Positions 15,457 through 24,130 of a stretch of DNA of 36,294 bases are shown piece by piece. The position numbers and the translations under genes are program-made. The stretch is from an uncultured bacterium. GTDB taxonomy: Bacteria > Actinomycetota > Actinomycetes > S36-B12 > CAIYMF01. The stretch is from the NCBI GenBank assembly GCA_903927265.1, contig CAIYMF010000050.1, positions 1 to 36,294 of the forward strand. The letters run 5' to 3'. Positions within the stretch are counted from its first letter, which is position 1. Every line of letters begins with the position of its first letter. The notes beneath the pieces are model-generated. The model was not told the origin of the DNA. It searched no databases and saw only the letters and a program-made list of their open reading frames with translations.

Positions 15457-16584
15457 ATGAAGCATTGGGCCCCGCCGTCTGGTGGGGCATTGAAAGACGT
15501 GATGCCGAGCGCGGTTGCGGCACTGCAGGTTGCGGGCTTCGATAACGTGCTGTCCCTTGATCGCACGGATCGTGTCGTGGTCCTGCTGGTCGATGGACTC
15601 GGTGTTGTTCCACTCGATTCAGCGCTGAGTCGCGCCGACCTCCACCTGCCCACCCTGGAAGCGGGGCGTGGCACGGGCCGGGTGATTACGTCACCCTTTC
15701 CGTCAACGACTCCCGCGGGGCTGGCATCCCTCGGCACCGGATTGTCGACCGGCTGCCATGGACTCGTGGGTGCGTCCTTCGTGCTTCCCGAAACCGGGCG
15801 CGTGCTCTGGCCCCTGTCGTGGCGCGACGACCCGCACCCCACCGCGGTACAGCCAGAACCGACCGTCCTTGAAGACGCTGCCGCAGCAGGCGTGCAGGTC
15901 ACCAGCATCTCGCCGCGCGCCTATGAGAAATCAGGACTGACCCGCGCGGTGCTGCGCGGCGGTGAGTACGTCGGTGCGGACTCCTTCGGTGAGCGCGTGG
16001 GGCAGACGGCGCGTGCGCTAGGGAGGTCCGCGCGATCTCTGACCTATGTGTACTGGGGCGACCTCGACAAGACCGGCCACGTTCACGGCGTTGACTCAGT
16101 TGAGTGGCGCGCCGAACTAGAACTGGTCGATCTGCTCATCCGTCGTATCGTCGAGGTGGCTCCCACCGGCACGACCGTGCTGGTCACGGCTGACCACGGG
16201 ATGCTTGATACTGCGGCTCACGATCGGTTTGAGATCGACGATGACCGTGATCTGCATCTGTCGGTGACACACATCGCTGGGGAGCCTCGGGTACGCCACC
16301 TCTACACCCGGCCGGGGGCTGCTGACGACGTGGCGACCGCGTGGAAGGCCGCACTTGGTAACCGTGCCACCATCCTGGGGCGTGAGGAGGCGGTCGCGGA
16401 AGGGCTGTTTGGTGAGGTCGATCCCGATCTGGCCGACCGCATCGGCGATGTGGTGGTCGTCGCCCGCGGATCGACGGTGCTCGCCAGTCAGTCAGTCGAT
16501 GCGCGTAGTTCAGCTCTCGTTGGCCAACACGGGGCCGTCACCAAAGACGAACTTGCGATACCGCTGCTGCAGTGGCGAGCGTAG
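15457..16584 (+). CDS. Alkaline phosphatase superfamily phosphodiesterase/nucleotide pyrophosphatase
   Basis: A 375-residue enzyme of the alkaline-phosphatase/NPP superfamily. Metal-site and nucleophile features are visible: LLVDGLG (D46), SPFPSTTPAGLASLGTG (nucleophile T84 or T85), YWGDLDKTGHVHG, VTADHGMLD and the final VGQHG histidine. It probably cleaves a phosphodiester or pyrophosphate using two zinc ions. No signal peptide is evident, so a cytoplasmic location is likely. It is the third gene of the MFS-DUF5998 operon and ends five bases before the convergent sepH. The substrate is unknown. Confidence 0.85.
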   Translation: MKHWAPPSGGALKDVMPSAVAALQVAGFDNVLSLDRTDRVVVLLVDGLGVVPLDSALSRADLHLPTLEAGRGTGRVITSPFPSTTPAGLASLGTGLSTGCHGLVGASFVLPETGRVLWPLSWRDDPHPTAVQPEPTVLEDAAAAGVQVTSISPRAYEKSGLTRAVLRGGEYVGADSFGERVGQTARALGRSARSLTYVYWGDLDKTGHVHGVDSVEWRAELELVDLLIRRIVEVAPTGTTVLVTADHGMLDTAAHDRFEIDDDRDLHLSVTHIAGEPRVRHLYTRPGAADDVATAWKAALGNRATILGREEAVAEGLFGEVDPDLADRIGDVVVVARGSTVLASQSVDARSSALVGQHGAVTKDELAIPLLQWRA

Positions 16585-16589
16585 GTGGG

Positions 16590-17342
16590 CTATTCGCCCT
16601 CCGTACCGCCGAACAAGATCTCGTCCCAACTCGGAACACTGGCTCGCTTGCCCCGCGCCGGCTTCGCCCGAGGTGCCGGGGGAGTGACAACCTCGGGTTC
16701 AGCTGGTAGTTCGGGCTCGGGTTCGCGGACGTGGTCTGCCTCGGTGGGCACTGCGGGTTCGGCAACGTCAACCAGCTGCACGGGGCTCTCGACGGGAAAA
16801 TCAACAACCACGTCATCGTCGGGATCGAAGGAGCTGACCGTGGCGCGCTCTTGCACTGCTTCAAGATCGAATACTTCATCGGGGCCTACGGGTACTGAGA
16901 CCAAGCGAGGGCGCTCTTCGGCCGGAATCGGCGAGGAGGGGTCAAGTAGTGCGCGCGATGAATCGTCATCAGCAATGACAGCGCGGGCCACCATGTCATA
17001 GGTCCACTGGCCAAACCGGCGTGCATCCTCGGGGCCGAATTGCGCTGAGACAGTCCAGCGACCGTCGTCGCGCCGCCACGAGTCCCATTCGAGAGTGTCG
17101 GGATCGATTCCGCGCTCGCGCAATGACAGACGTACGAGTTCTTCGACCGTGCGGCCGCCACCAGCGCTGCGAACCTCAATACGGCGTGCCTTATCTGCCA
17201 CGTGTGCGCGCTCAGCGAGCACCGGTGCCTCGAATCGAGCGACCTTCTCCAGCGGCATGCCGGTGGCCGCCGCGATCTGTGCCGAGCTCTGCCCGGAACG
17301 GATGCGCGACTGGATGTCGCGGGGTCGCAGCCCCTCGTCCAT
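16590..17342 (-). CDS. sepH: SepH-like cell division protein (DUF3071), N-terminally short
   Basis: A 250-residue SepH homologue. In Streptomyces and mycobacteria, SepH binds FtsZ and promotes septum assembly. The helix-turn-helix block LRPRDIQSRIRSGQSSAQIA starts at residue 5, followed by WDSWRRDDGRWTV and a long acidic, proline-rich linker. The conserved C-terminal motif is VPSWDEILFGG. Typical SepH proteins have about 55 more residues before LRPRDIQ. Here an in-frame stop lies 15 codons upstream and a strong AGGAGG lies 5 bases before ATG 17342, so translation starts at the short form. The upstream gene ends only 92 bases away, leaving no room for the missing segment. Confidence 0.88.
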   Translation of the reverse strand: MDEGLRPRDIQSRIRSGQSSAQIAAATGMPLEKVARFEAPVLAERAHVADKARRIEVRSAGGGRTVEELVRLSLRERGIDPDTLEWDSWRRDDGRWTVSAQFGPEDARRFGQWTYDMVARAVIADDDSSRALLDPSSPIPAEERPRLVSVPVGPDEVFDLEAVQERATVSSFDPDDDVVVDFPVESPVQLVDVAEPAVPTEADHVREPEPELPAEPEVVTPPAPRAKPARGKRASVPSWDEILFGGTEGE

Positions 17343-17434
17343 CAGTGCCTCCTGCGTAACCGACGTAATGATGCCCCTACCGTCTCACATCTGAGGCCGT
17401 GAGCGTGGTTGCCGGGGCGATTCGGCGTGGATGA

Positions 17435-18667
17435 TCACTCCGTGAAGTCATGGGCGGCGGGGTCGAGGGCGGCCGGACGGGTGTGCCACAGGCGCTCGAG
17501 AGCGGGGAATGTGGCCAGCGAGGCGAGGGCGCCAAGCGCGGTTCCGACCACTGCCACGGCAAGACCCGCGGTCGCTCCATGGGCGTCGATCAGGACCCCG
17601 CAGATACCAGCGGCGATGGCAAAGCCAACTCCGATGCCCGCGGAGACCCAGGTGATCGATTCGGTGAGCCGGGAGGAGGGAACGAGGTTTTCGACGATGG
17701 TGAAGCCGCAAATCAACGACGGAGCGATGACGACACCGCCAATGAGCGCAACGACAGCAAGTTGCACAGGGGTGCGCACCAGGACGAGTGGAATTGTGAC
17801 GAGGATGCTGACAGCGAGCACGAAAAGTAGTTGACGAGGCAGATCGCGACCTGCGACTCGAGGGCCGAACACAATGCCACCAACCGCCGAACCCAATGAG
17901 AACACCGCGAGCAGTACTCCACTAGCCCAGGGGATTCCCGCTTCGGTGCTGAAAGCCACGACGCCTACTTCCAAACTGCCGAAGCAAATGCCAAGACACA
18001 AGAAGATCAGCCCGACGATCGGAACGGCGGAGCCCATTCGGTCGCGGTTGAGGAGCGCCTGGGCGGCCGAAACGGGTTCTGGCTGGGTGCGATGCTGGGC
18101 AGCAAGAGACAGTCCGCCGACAGTCACCAAGACGGCCGCGGCAAGCAGGCCAGCACCGGGACTCACGCCGATGGCGAGTCCGGTAGCCAAGACAGGTCCG
18201 AGAATGAAGATGACCTCATCGAGCACACTCTCGAGTGCGAAGGCAATTCCCAATTGGGGAGTGCCCGAGAGCATCGCTGCCCACCTGGCTCGCACCATCG
18301 ATCCGACGTTGGGCTGAAAGGCTCCACCGAGTATTGCGAGCAGGACCAGAACGGCAGTCGGTGCGTCGGCTCGAACGGCCACCACGATCAGCGTGAGGGC
18401 CACTGCCTGTGCTGGTGCGATGATGCGCAGGATCACCGCCTGGCCAAACCGGTCGGACCAGCGACTGGTGAGTGGGCTGATAAATGCCGCGCTGAGCGCC
18501 AAGATACTCGAGAGAACTCCGGCTAGGGCGTAAGCGCCCTGCGTGATGCTGACCAGCAGGATGACGCCGAGGCCTTCCATTGACATGGGTAGACGCCCCA
18601 GTAACCCGACAGCGCTGAAGGCCAATGCCCCAGGCCGTCGTAGAACGTCGATGTAGGGAGTCAGCAC
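17435..18667 (-). CDS. MFS transporter
   Basis: A 410-residue major facilitator protein with 12 predicted membrane helices and the loop signature SPLTSRWSDRFGQAVILR after helix 2. The GTG start at 18667 has a TAGCGT -10 box 6 bases upstream and no ribosome site, so it looks leaderless. It is the gene upstream of sepH on the same strand and is divergent from the inositol monophosphatase gene. The substrate is unknown. Confidence 0.83.
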   Translation of the reverse strand: MLTPYIDVLRRPGALAFSAVGLLGRLPMSMEGLGVILLVSITQGAYALAGVLSSILALSAAFISPLTSRWSDRFGQAVILRIIAPAQAVALTLIVVAVRADAPTAVLVLLAILGGAFQPNVGSMVRARWAAMLSGTPQLGIAFALESVLDEVIFILGPVLATGLAIGVSPGAGLLAAAVLVTVGGLSLAAQHRTQPEPVSAAQALLNRDRMGSAVPIVGLIFLCLGICFGSLEVGVVAFSTEAGIPWASGVLLAVFSLGSAVGGIVFGPRVAGRDLPRQLLFVLAVSILVTIPLVLVRTPVQLAVVALIGGVVIAPSLICGFTIVENLVPSSRLTESITWVSAGIGVGFAIAAGICGVLIDAHGATAGLAVAVVGTALGALASLATFPALERLWHTRPAALDPAAHDFTE

Positions 18668-18673
18668 ACCCCG

Positions 18674-18679
18674 ACGCTA
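18674..18679 (-). promoter_or_regulatory. -10 box TAGCGT, leaderless start of the MFS gene
   Basis: Read on the minus strand, TAGCGT is followed by six bases (CGGGGT) and then GTG 18667. The spacing is the same as at four other starts in this window, supporting a leaderless transcript. Confidence 0.55.
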
Positions 18680-18721
18680 TCGGCTCCAAGGTGTGGTTCG
18701 TCGATACGCGATGATGAGGGG

Positions 18722-19531
18722 GTGACCTCACCCACATACGAGTCCCTTCTTGAACTAGCACTCTCTGCTGCGCGGGCGGCCGGGGAGTTGCTCCTCGACG
18801 GGCAACTGCGCACGCTGAAGGTCCACACGAAGTCGTCGCCCACTGACGTGGTTTCCGAAATGGACCATGCGTCGGAGGCGCTGCTCAACGAGATCCTGCT
18901 CGGCGCGCGACCCGACGATGGAATCCTGGGCGAGGAAGGTTCGTCGATTGCGGGAACGTCAGGGCTGCGATGGGTGGTCGACCCTCTCGATGGCACCGTC
19001 AACTACCTGTACGGGCTGCCGAACTGGGCTGTGTCGATTGGGCTCGAACTCACTGGTGAGACCATCGTTGGCGTGGTGCATGCGCCGGTGCTGGGTGAAA
19101 CGTTCGTGGGCACTCTGGGTGGAGGAGCGCGGCTACTGACAGCGCAGGGTGATGAGTCGCTGCACGTGCGGGCGTGTCACGATCTTGCGTCCGCGCTCGT
19201 TTCGACTGGATTCGGTTACCAAGCCGAACGACGGGCGGCCCAAGCGGTAGTCGTTGCTGAACTGCTGCCACAAGTACGCGATATCCGTCGATTCGGCTCG
19301 TGCGCAATTGATCTGTGTTGGTTGGCGGCCGGGCGAGTCGACGCCTACTACGAGCGAGGCGCTCATCCGTGGGACCACTCGGCCGGTGCGCTGATCGCGC
19401 GCGAAGCAGGTGCGCGCGTCGAAGGGCTGCACGCTCAGCCGATCACCGATGAACTCCTCGTCAGCGCGGTTCCCGCGATATTCCCTGCGTTGCATGACCT
19501 GCTTGCAGAACTAGGCGCAGATTCGGGCTGA
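18722..19531 (+). CDS. suhB: Inositol monophosphatase family protein
   Basis: A 269-residue Mg-dependent, lithium-sensitive-type phosphatase. Metal ligands are visible: GEEGSS (E71), DPLDGTVNYLYGLP (D87, D90) and HPWDHSAGALIA (D218). It hydrolyses inositol-1-phosphate or related sugar phosphates, and in actinobacteria feeds inositol lipid synthesis. Start GTG 18722 is preceded by GATGAT and six further bases, a weaker version of the leaderless pattern. It lies at the end of the conserved block in the place of Rv2701c (suhB) of M. tuberculosis. Substrate preference within the family is not certain. Confidence 0.88.
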   Translation: MTSPTYESLLELALSAARAAGELLLDGQLRTLKVHTKSSPTDVVSEMDHASEALLNEILLGARPDDGILGEEGSSIAGTSGLRWVVDPLDGTVNYLYGLPNWAVSIGLELTGETIVGVVHAPVLGETFVGTLGGGARLLTAQGDESLHVRACHDLASALVSTGFGYQAERRAAQAVVVAELLPQVRDIRRFGSCAIDLCWLAAGRVDAYYERGAHPWDHSAGALIAREAGARVEGLHAQPITDELLVSAVPAIFPALHDLLAELGADSG

Positions 19532-19532
19532 C

Positions 19533-20051
19533 TTAATCAAGGCGACGCAGTTCGGCCGCGTAGCGGTGGGCGTTATGTACGTACGTCTCCACGAATCGCT
19601 CGAACTCGCCCTCCGGGACTACTCCCTCAGTGATGCGGGCGGGCACTCCGAGGGCGCGGGAACGCGGAGGAATCACGGTGTTGTTGGGTACCAGTGCCGC
19701 AGCTCCGATCAGTGAGCCGCGGCCGACGACGACGTTGTGCAGCACGATTGATCCAGATCCGACCAAACAGTCGTCGTGAACCGTGCAGCCCTCGAGATGG
19801 ACCCGGTGCCCGATGACGCAGCGATCTCCCACCACGGTGTCGAGGGTGGCCGTGCAGTGAATGACGGTACCGTCTTGAATCGAGGTCTGAGAGCCGATCC
19901 GAATCGAGCCGTGATCACCCCGCAGCACCGCACCCGGCCAGACGGTGCTCTCGGCTCCGATCACGACACTGCCGATCACGACGGCATCAGGGTGTATGAA
20001 AGCAGTGGGATGAACCTGAGGTTCGAGGTCGCCGAGCGCGTAGATAGCCAC
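19533..20051 (-). CDS. Gamma-carbonic anhydrase family protein (left-handed beta-helix)
   Basis: A 172-residue protein of hexapeptide repeats forming a left-handed beta-helix. Three histidines at VIHCTA, CVIGHRVH and VHLEGC match the inter-subunit metal site of gamma-carbonic anhydrases and PaaY/YrdA-like proteins. It may hydrate CO2, but many members have no proven activity. I chose GTG 20051 because family homology begins with AIYALGDLEPQVHP; the open frame to 20267 upstream is not conserved. TTTGAT lies six bases upstream, a weak leaderless -10. It ends one base from the convergent inositol monophosphatase gene. Confidence 0.82.
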   Translation of the reverse strand: MAIYALGDLEPQVHPTAFIHPDAVVIGSVVIGAESTVWPGAVLRGDHGSIRIGSQTSIQDGTVIHCTATLDTVVGDRCVIGHRVHLEGCTVHDDCLVGSGSIVLHNVVVGRGSLIGAAALVPNNTVIPPRSRALGVPARITEGVVPEGEFERFVETYVHNAHRYAAELRRLD

Positions 20052-20282
20052 GGCCCCATCAAACCCTCCCGAGGGTGCGCGAGAGGGGTCAACGGGGCCG
20101 ATTGAGGCCCGATTCAGGTGATTCCGGTCACTTAGGACGCAGAGAACAGGTGTGAATGGGCGAGTCGGGTGTCGCAAGGCGGCTTCGGTGGTGCACACTG
20201 CTCTCGCTGCGGGCATGAATCTGAGGTGCCCGCTGTTGTGACTTTCACAGAGCCCATTACTCGTCACGTGGAGCAGCAGGAC

Positions 20283-20579
20283 ATGGCAACTGATTACGAC
20301 GCACCGCGCAAGACCGACGACGAAGAGGCCATTGACTCGATCGAGGAGCTCAAGGCCCGACGCGTCGACAAGTCAGCTTCGGCTGTCGATGTCGACGAGG
20401 TCGAACTCGCCGAAAACCTCGAATTGCCCGGAGCGGACCTCTCCGATGAATCACTCACCGTCCGCGTACTTCCGCGCCAAGCCGATGAGTTCACCTGCTC
20501 AAAGTGCTTCTTGGTACATCACCGCAGCCAGTTGGCACGTGAGGTGAAGGGCGAGTCGATCTGCCGCGAGTGTGCGTAG
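20283..20579 (+). CDS. DUF4193 family protein (small zinc-finger-like)
   Basis: A 98-residue acidic protein matching DUF4193 throughout: MATDYDAPRKTDD, SIEELKARR, ELPGADLSDESLTVRVLPRQADEFTCSKCFLVHHRSQLA, and a final ICREC. The CxxC...CxxC pattern suggests a structural zinc site. The function is unknown. The family is almost universal in Actinomycetia and this locus is its usual place (Rv2699c position). Start ATG 20283 is chosen on family N-termini; an in-frame extension back to 20169 is open but not conserved. The 231 bases before it, shared with the divergent carbonic anhydrase gene, show no clear promoter. Confidence 0.88.
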   Translation: MATDYDAPRKTDDEEAIDSIEELKARRVDKSASAVDVDEVELAENLELPGADLSDESLTVRVLPRQADEFTCSKCFLVHHRSQLAREVKGESICRECA

Positions 20580-20609
20580 TCGCCTCGCCGCGATTAACGA
20601 CGACGCTGG

Positions 20610-20864
20610 TTAGATAACGAGTTCGGCAGGCGCCTCGGCATCGGCCGTCCACCGCTCGATCAGGACGTTCACGATGGCCACAGCCACGGCCGTTGCCGCA
20701 GCCCACATGATGGCCGTGCGCAATGATGTGTCGGGATCGCTTGCCTTGGGGGGCTCGTTTCCAGTCATGACGCGGTAACTGGTCTGCAGACCTTTGCTGA
20801 CGACCCACGTGCCCGCGATGGTGACAACCGGGGCGATCATCTTGACCGTCGAAGCGTTGGCCAT
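20610..20864 (-). CDS. DUF4235 small membrane protein
   Basis: An 84-residue protein with two hydrophobic segments (about 9-25 and 50-68) around a polar loop containing YRVMTGNEPP and DPDTSL, matching DUF4235. The function is unknown. Start ATG 20864 has AAGGAG with 5-base spacing. It converges on the DUF4193 gene with a 30-base gap and has its own upstream region before the DUF3093 gene. Confidence 0.82.
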   Translation of the reverse strand: MANASTVKMIAPVVTIAGTWVVSKGLQTSYRVMTGNEPPKASDPDTSLRTAIMWAAATAVAVAIVNVLIERWTADAEAPAELVI

Positions 20865-20949
20865 GCCGACTCCTTAGTATTTCGCGCCCGAGATCGGGTG
20901 AGCCCACCGGGCTCGTGCCTATTGTGCCGCGTGGGAGCAGTGCTTGTCT

Positions 20950-21414
20950 TTACGGGGCGGTGTGTCGCTGCAGTGCTGCCACCGCGGCCGCTAATGCGTC
21001 AGGTGTTCGTGAGGTCACCAACCAGTAGGGGCACCGCGGGTCATCGAGATCAATGCGAACGGCGGGCTTGCCTCCGCGCAGTTTGAAAACTGCCCGAGCG
21101 TCCGCTCCAGGGCCGGCGAGGTGGCGCGCCGCCTGCGCGTCCAGAGCCTCCGCGCCGACGATGTGTGAGGCCGCCACGCTCGCTGATCCGACGCGCAGGT
21201 CGGTGTCGTCGAGTGTGATATTCCAGCTCGCGAGCATCTGGATCACAGCAAGAATTGCTATTCCGGCAATGACGACCAGCGTTCCGGCGGTGCGCCCCAG
21301 CATCGCCCCGTATGCAATGGCGATGCAGGCAATGACGAAGGCGCCCGCCGCCAACCACAAGGGGTTCGGTCGTGATCGCTCGACGTACAACAACGTGGTG
21401 TCACCTGCGGCCAT
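20950..21414 (-). CDS. DUF3093 family membrane protein
   Basis: A 154-residue protein with two adjacent membrane helices near the N-terminus, followed by a soluble domain with the conserved AVRIDLDDPRCPYWLVTSRTP. This matches DUF3093 (Rv2698 position). The function is unknown. Start ATG 21414 gives the family N-terminus MAAGDTTLLYVERSRPNPLW; the longer frame to 21507 overlaps the divergent thioesterase gene and is not conserved. Confidence 0.85.
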   Translation of the reverse strand: MAAGDTTLLYVERSRPNPLWLAAGAFVIACIAIAYGAMLGRTAGTLVVIAGIAILAVIQMLASWNITLDDTDLRVGSASVAASHIVGAEALDAQAARHLAGPGADARAVFKLRGGKPAVRIDLDDPRCPYWLVTSRTPDALAAAVAALQRHTAP

Positions 21415-21452
21415 GCGTCCCAGACTCGCATGAGGCTCGAGGGGCGACCCAG

Positions 21453-21458
21453 TAGGGT
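21453..21458 (+). promoter_or_regulatory. -10 box TAGGGT, leaderless start of the thioesterase-dut operon
   Basis: TAGGGT is followed by six bases (CAGGGA) and then ATG 21465. This is the recurring leaderless arrangement of this window. It would drive the thioesterase and dut genes. Confidence 0.5.
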
Positions 21459-21464
21459 CAGGGA

Positions 21465-22064
21465 ATGACGTCGCTGCAGTCTCGAGGACGCGCGCCCGCA
21501 ACGACACCGCCTGACGATGCGATCATTCCCGAGCGGCACCCAGCGGCTCCGGCGCCCGGCGAACCGATTGATAGCCACTACGAGCAATGCTTCGGCTGCG
21601 GGGTGCGGCATCCGACCGGACTGCACCTTGTAGTCACCGCGGGGCAAGGCCTCACGGTGCACGGTGAGTTTCGAGTGTCCGAACACCACCAAGGAGCACC
21701 GGGGTTGGCTCACGGTGGACTGCTCACGACCGCCTTCGATGAAGTGCTGGGATCGTTGAACTGGCTCCTGCGCATGCCCTCGGTCACCGGACGACTTGAA
21801 GTCGATTTCCGCCGGCCTGTTCCCGTTGACTCGGTACTGCACCTCGAAGCCGAAATCATTGGCCAGGCTGGCCGCAAGGTCTACACGCGCGGCGTGGGGC
21901 GACTGAATTCAGTCGACGGACCGGTGGCGCTCACGGCGGCCGCTCTGTTTGTACAGGTCGACCTCGCGCACTTTCGCGACAATGGTCGCCAGGAGGATTT
22001 GGAGGCCGCAGTGCGAACTGGACAGGTCAAGGGGGCGCTCGAACGGTTGGAACTCAACCCATGA
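21465..22064 (+). CDS. Hotdog-fold thioesterase (PaaI/DUF4442-like)
   Basis: A 199-residue hotdog-fold protein. The characteristic segment PGLAHGGLLTTAFDEVLG is the active-site helix region of the PaaI/4HBT class, followed by LEVDFRRPVPVDSVLHLEAEI. A CFGCGVRHPTGLHL block before it is common in actinobacterial members. It probably hydrolyses an acyl-CoA thioester; the acyl group is unknown. The stop overlaps the dut start by four bases. I do not recall it at this point in the M. tuberculosis order, so it looks like a lineage insertion. Confidence 0.85.
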   Translation: MTSLQSRGRAPATTPPDDAIIPERHPAAPAPGEPIDSHYEQCFGCGVRHPTGLHLVVTAGQGLTVHGEFRVSEHHQGAPGLAHGGLLTTAFDEVLGSLNWLLRMPSVTGRLEVDFRRPVPVDSVLHLEAEIIGQAGRKVYTRGVGRLNSVDGPVALTAAALFVQVDLAHFRDNGRQEDLEAAVRTGQVKGALERLELNP

Positions 22065-22522
22065 GCCCTCGTCCCACACACGCGGTCGATGTCCTGATCC
22101 AACGGATTGACCCCGACATTGACCTTCCGACCTATGCACATCCGGGCGATGCCGGACTCGACCTTGTCACCACGGTTGATGCCACTCTTGCTCCGGGAGA
22201 GAGAAAAGTAGTGCCCACGGGCATTGCCATTGCGCTTCCGGAGGGCTACGCGGCTTTTGTTCATCCCCGTTCGGGGTTGGCATTGAGACACGGACTGACT
22301 GTTGCGAACGCTCCCGGCACGATCGATGCCGGGTATCGCGGTGAGATCAGTGTGGCTTTGGTGAACCTTGATCCGGTCGAATCGGTGTCGGTGGTACGCG
22401 GTGATCGCATCGCGCAACTGGTCATCGCCCCCGTCTCTGCCGCCGTCTTGCATGAGGTCGAACGGTTGCCCGGAAGTCACCGCGGCTCGGGAGGGTTCGG
22501 GTCGACCGGACGTTCGAGTTGA
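22061..22522 (+). CDS. dut: dUTP diphosphatase
   Basis: A 153-residue trimeric dUTPase that converts dUTP to dUMP and pyrophosphate, keeping uracil out of DNA and supplying dTMP synthesis. All five family motifs are visible: HPGDAGLDL, VHPRSGLALRHG, ANAPGTIDAGYRGEI (with the catalytic Asp), RGDRIAQLVI, and the flexible C-terminal GSGGFGSTGRSS. The length is normal. It is translationally coupled (ATGA) to the thioesterase gene and sits just before the DUF3710 gene, the standard actinobacterial arrangement. Confidence 0.96.
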   Translation: MSPRPTHAVDVLIQRIDPDIDLPTYAHPGDAGLDLVTTVDATLAPGERKVVPTGIAIALPEGYAAFVHPRSGLALRHGLTVANAPGTIDAGYRGEISVALVNLDPVESVSVVRGDRIAQLVIAPVSAAVLHEVERLPGSHRGSGGFGSTGRSS

Positions 22523-22563
22523 GTCGGGTACGGTAGAACCCACCTTAAGATCAGGGAGTAAGC

Positions 22564-23370
22564 GTGTTTGGTCGTCGTAAGGGTCAATCCTTAGAAGATG
22601 CTGATATCGATCGCGAACTCGAGCTCGGTGAGGTCGACGCGGGCGAGAAGGTCGATGAGAACAACGAGATCGACGTCGCTGACGACTCGGTGTCCGAGCT
22701 CACGCCGCGGCCTGACGGCCCGTTCGACATTTCTGAAATCGACGCGTCGAGTGAGTACCTTGACCTCGGCAGTGTGTGGCTCACGCCCACCGAGGAAATG
22801 GAGATTCGACTCGACGTCGATCAAACGACCAATGCCGTCATGGGGGTCACCTGTGTGACGGAAGCTGGCGCGGTCGCTGTCCTTGCATTGGCTGCACCGC
22901 GCACCGAGGGCATTTGGAAAGATGTTCGCCGCGAGTTGCGCGCCTCGATCACCGCGGGCGGCGGTCTCGTTGACGAGGTGGAAGGTCCGTGGGGAACGGA
23001 GATTCGCACTCAGGTCCCAGCCGAAATGCCCGATGGAACTCAAGGGTCGCAGCCAGCGCGTTTCGTCGGAATCGACGGACCCCGCTGGTTCCTCCGACTG
23101 GTCTTCCTCGGTCCGGCCGCGACCGACGCCGCAGCGGCCGCGTCGGTCGAGCGCATCGCTCGTGGCATCGTGGTGGTGCGCGATAACGAAGCGCGTGCGC
23201 CTGGCGATCTCCTGCCCATGAACCTTCCCGAGCAAGCCGTTCCGGCACTTCCAGTCGATGGCGACGTGGTCGATCACGCCGATGGCGACGAGGATGAAGA
23301 CGGTGCTGTGTGGCAGCGAGAGGATCTCAGCCCGTTCGAACGTGGCCCTGAGATTACTGAGATTCGCTGA
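22564..23370 (+). CDS. DUF3710 family protein
   Basis: A 268-residue acidic cytoplasmic protein matching DUF3710 (Rv2696c position). It has a charged N-terminal region of about 50 residues, then GPFDISEIDASSEYLDLGSVWL, and a conserved core including EGPWGTEIRTQVP and VGIDGPRWFLRLVFLGPAA. The function is unknown. Start GTG 22564 follows GGGAG, and TAAGAT (22546-22551) is a plausible -10 box, so it may be transcribed separately from dut. Its 3' end overlaps the convergent hydrolase gene by 17 bases. Confidence 0.87.
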   Translation: MFGRRKGQSLEDADIDRELELGEVDAGEKVDENNEIDVADDSVSELTPRPDGPFDISEIDASSEYLDLGSVWLTPTEEMEIRLDVDQTTNAVMGVTCVTEAGAVAVLALAAPRTEGIWKDVRRELRASITAGGGLVDEVEGPWGTEIRTQVPAEMPDGTQGSQPARFVGIDGPRWFLRLVFLGPAATDAAAAASVERIARGIVVVRDNEARAPGDLLPMNLPEQAVPALPVDGDVVDHADGDEDEDGAVWQREDLSPFERGPEITEIR

Positions 23371-24109
23371 TCCGCCGCGCGTGTTGTAGCGCTGAGTATG
23401 CACTGCGGCCAAGCACGTGTGGTCCCTCTCCGTAGAGATCGCGGGGCACAACAACTAGGTGTGAACGCCGAATCAGGGTGACCCAGTGCGCAGCGACCGC
23501 GAGCGGGTGCAGCGGGTCGTCGGCGAGGGCCACGACAGCACACGGCAGCACAATGTCGCGTAGTTGTTCGTCGGTCGGCCCGGGTGACAACGAGGCGGTG
23601 CGCAGTGCCAGCACTAGCGACTCGTCGCCGTAGTCGGGCCACGACTGCGCCAATGCCTGCGCAACCCAATCATGCGGGTGTTCGGCAAGCAGGGTGTCGA
23701 GCACCGTCGATGATCCGCGCGATTGAATGTCTTCGGCCGCGCGGGCGGTGGCCGCGGCAATGGAATCAGGGGCGCCGGTCCATGCAGGCAGGCAGAGCAG
23801 GAGTCCCTCAACGAGTTCGGCGGCGTGGGGATTCCGTGCCGCCCAGAGAGCGGCCGCATGTGCTCCCAATGACACTCCCGCGATGAGGGTGACGCAGTCT
23901 GCTGATTCCGTGACGCTGTGAATCACTGAGTCGATCGCATCGACAAGGGATTCGACATCACCTTCGCGGTCGTCGAGGACCACGACATCGTCGACGCCCA
24001 GATCCGCGGTCTGGCAGGCACTGCGCATGAACTGTCCGCTCGACCCGCTGCCGTGTAGCAGCAGCGCGAGGGTGCGTTTCGACACCTGCCAAGTGTCCCC
24101 ACACGCCAT
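23354..24109 (-). CDS. Alpha/beta hydrolase-like protein
   Basis: A 251-residue protein with an alpha/beta-hydrolase pattern: an oxyanion-loop LLLHGSGSSG near the start, a nucleophile elbow GVSLGAH, and a late HLVVVPRDLYGEGPH segment that could carry the catalytic His. An Asp-containing VALADDPLHP lies between. It occupies the place of the alanine-rich Rv2695 in the conserved block. The reaction is unknown. The start is uncertain: ATG 24109 is reported, while GTG 24085 just before the HGSGSSG loop is nearly as good; neither has a clear ribosome site. Confidence 0.75.
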   Translation of the reverse strand: MACGDTWQVSKRTLALLLHGSGSSGQFMRSACQTADLGVDDVVVLDDREGDVESLVDAIDSVIHSVTESADCVTLIAGVSLGAHAAALWAARNPHAAELVEGLLLCLPAWTGAPDSIAAATARAAEDIQSRGSSTVLDTLLAEHPHDWVAQALAQSWPDYGDESLVLALRTASLSPGPTDEQLRDIVLPCAVVALADDPLHPLAVAAHWVTLIRRSHLVVVPRDLYGEGPHVLGRSAYSALQHARRISESQ

Positions 24110-24118
24110 CCCTGCACG

Positions 24119-24124
24119 TAGGCT
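24119..24124 (+). promoter_or_regulatory. -10 box TAGGCT, leaderless start of the OB-fold gene
   Basis: TAGGCT is followed by six bases (GGGGCC) and ATG 24131, with no ribosome site. It lies in the short divergent region shared with the hydrolase gene. Confidence 0.55.
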
Positions 24125-24130
24125 GGGGCC

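Noticed and set aside
20169-20282. In-frame upstream extension of the DUF4193 gene containing a CxxC
   Set aside because: The family starts at MATDYD, encoded from 20283. The extension has no ribosome site and is not part of known family members as I recall them.
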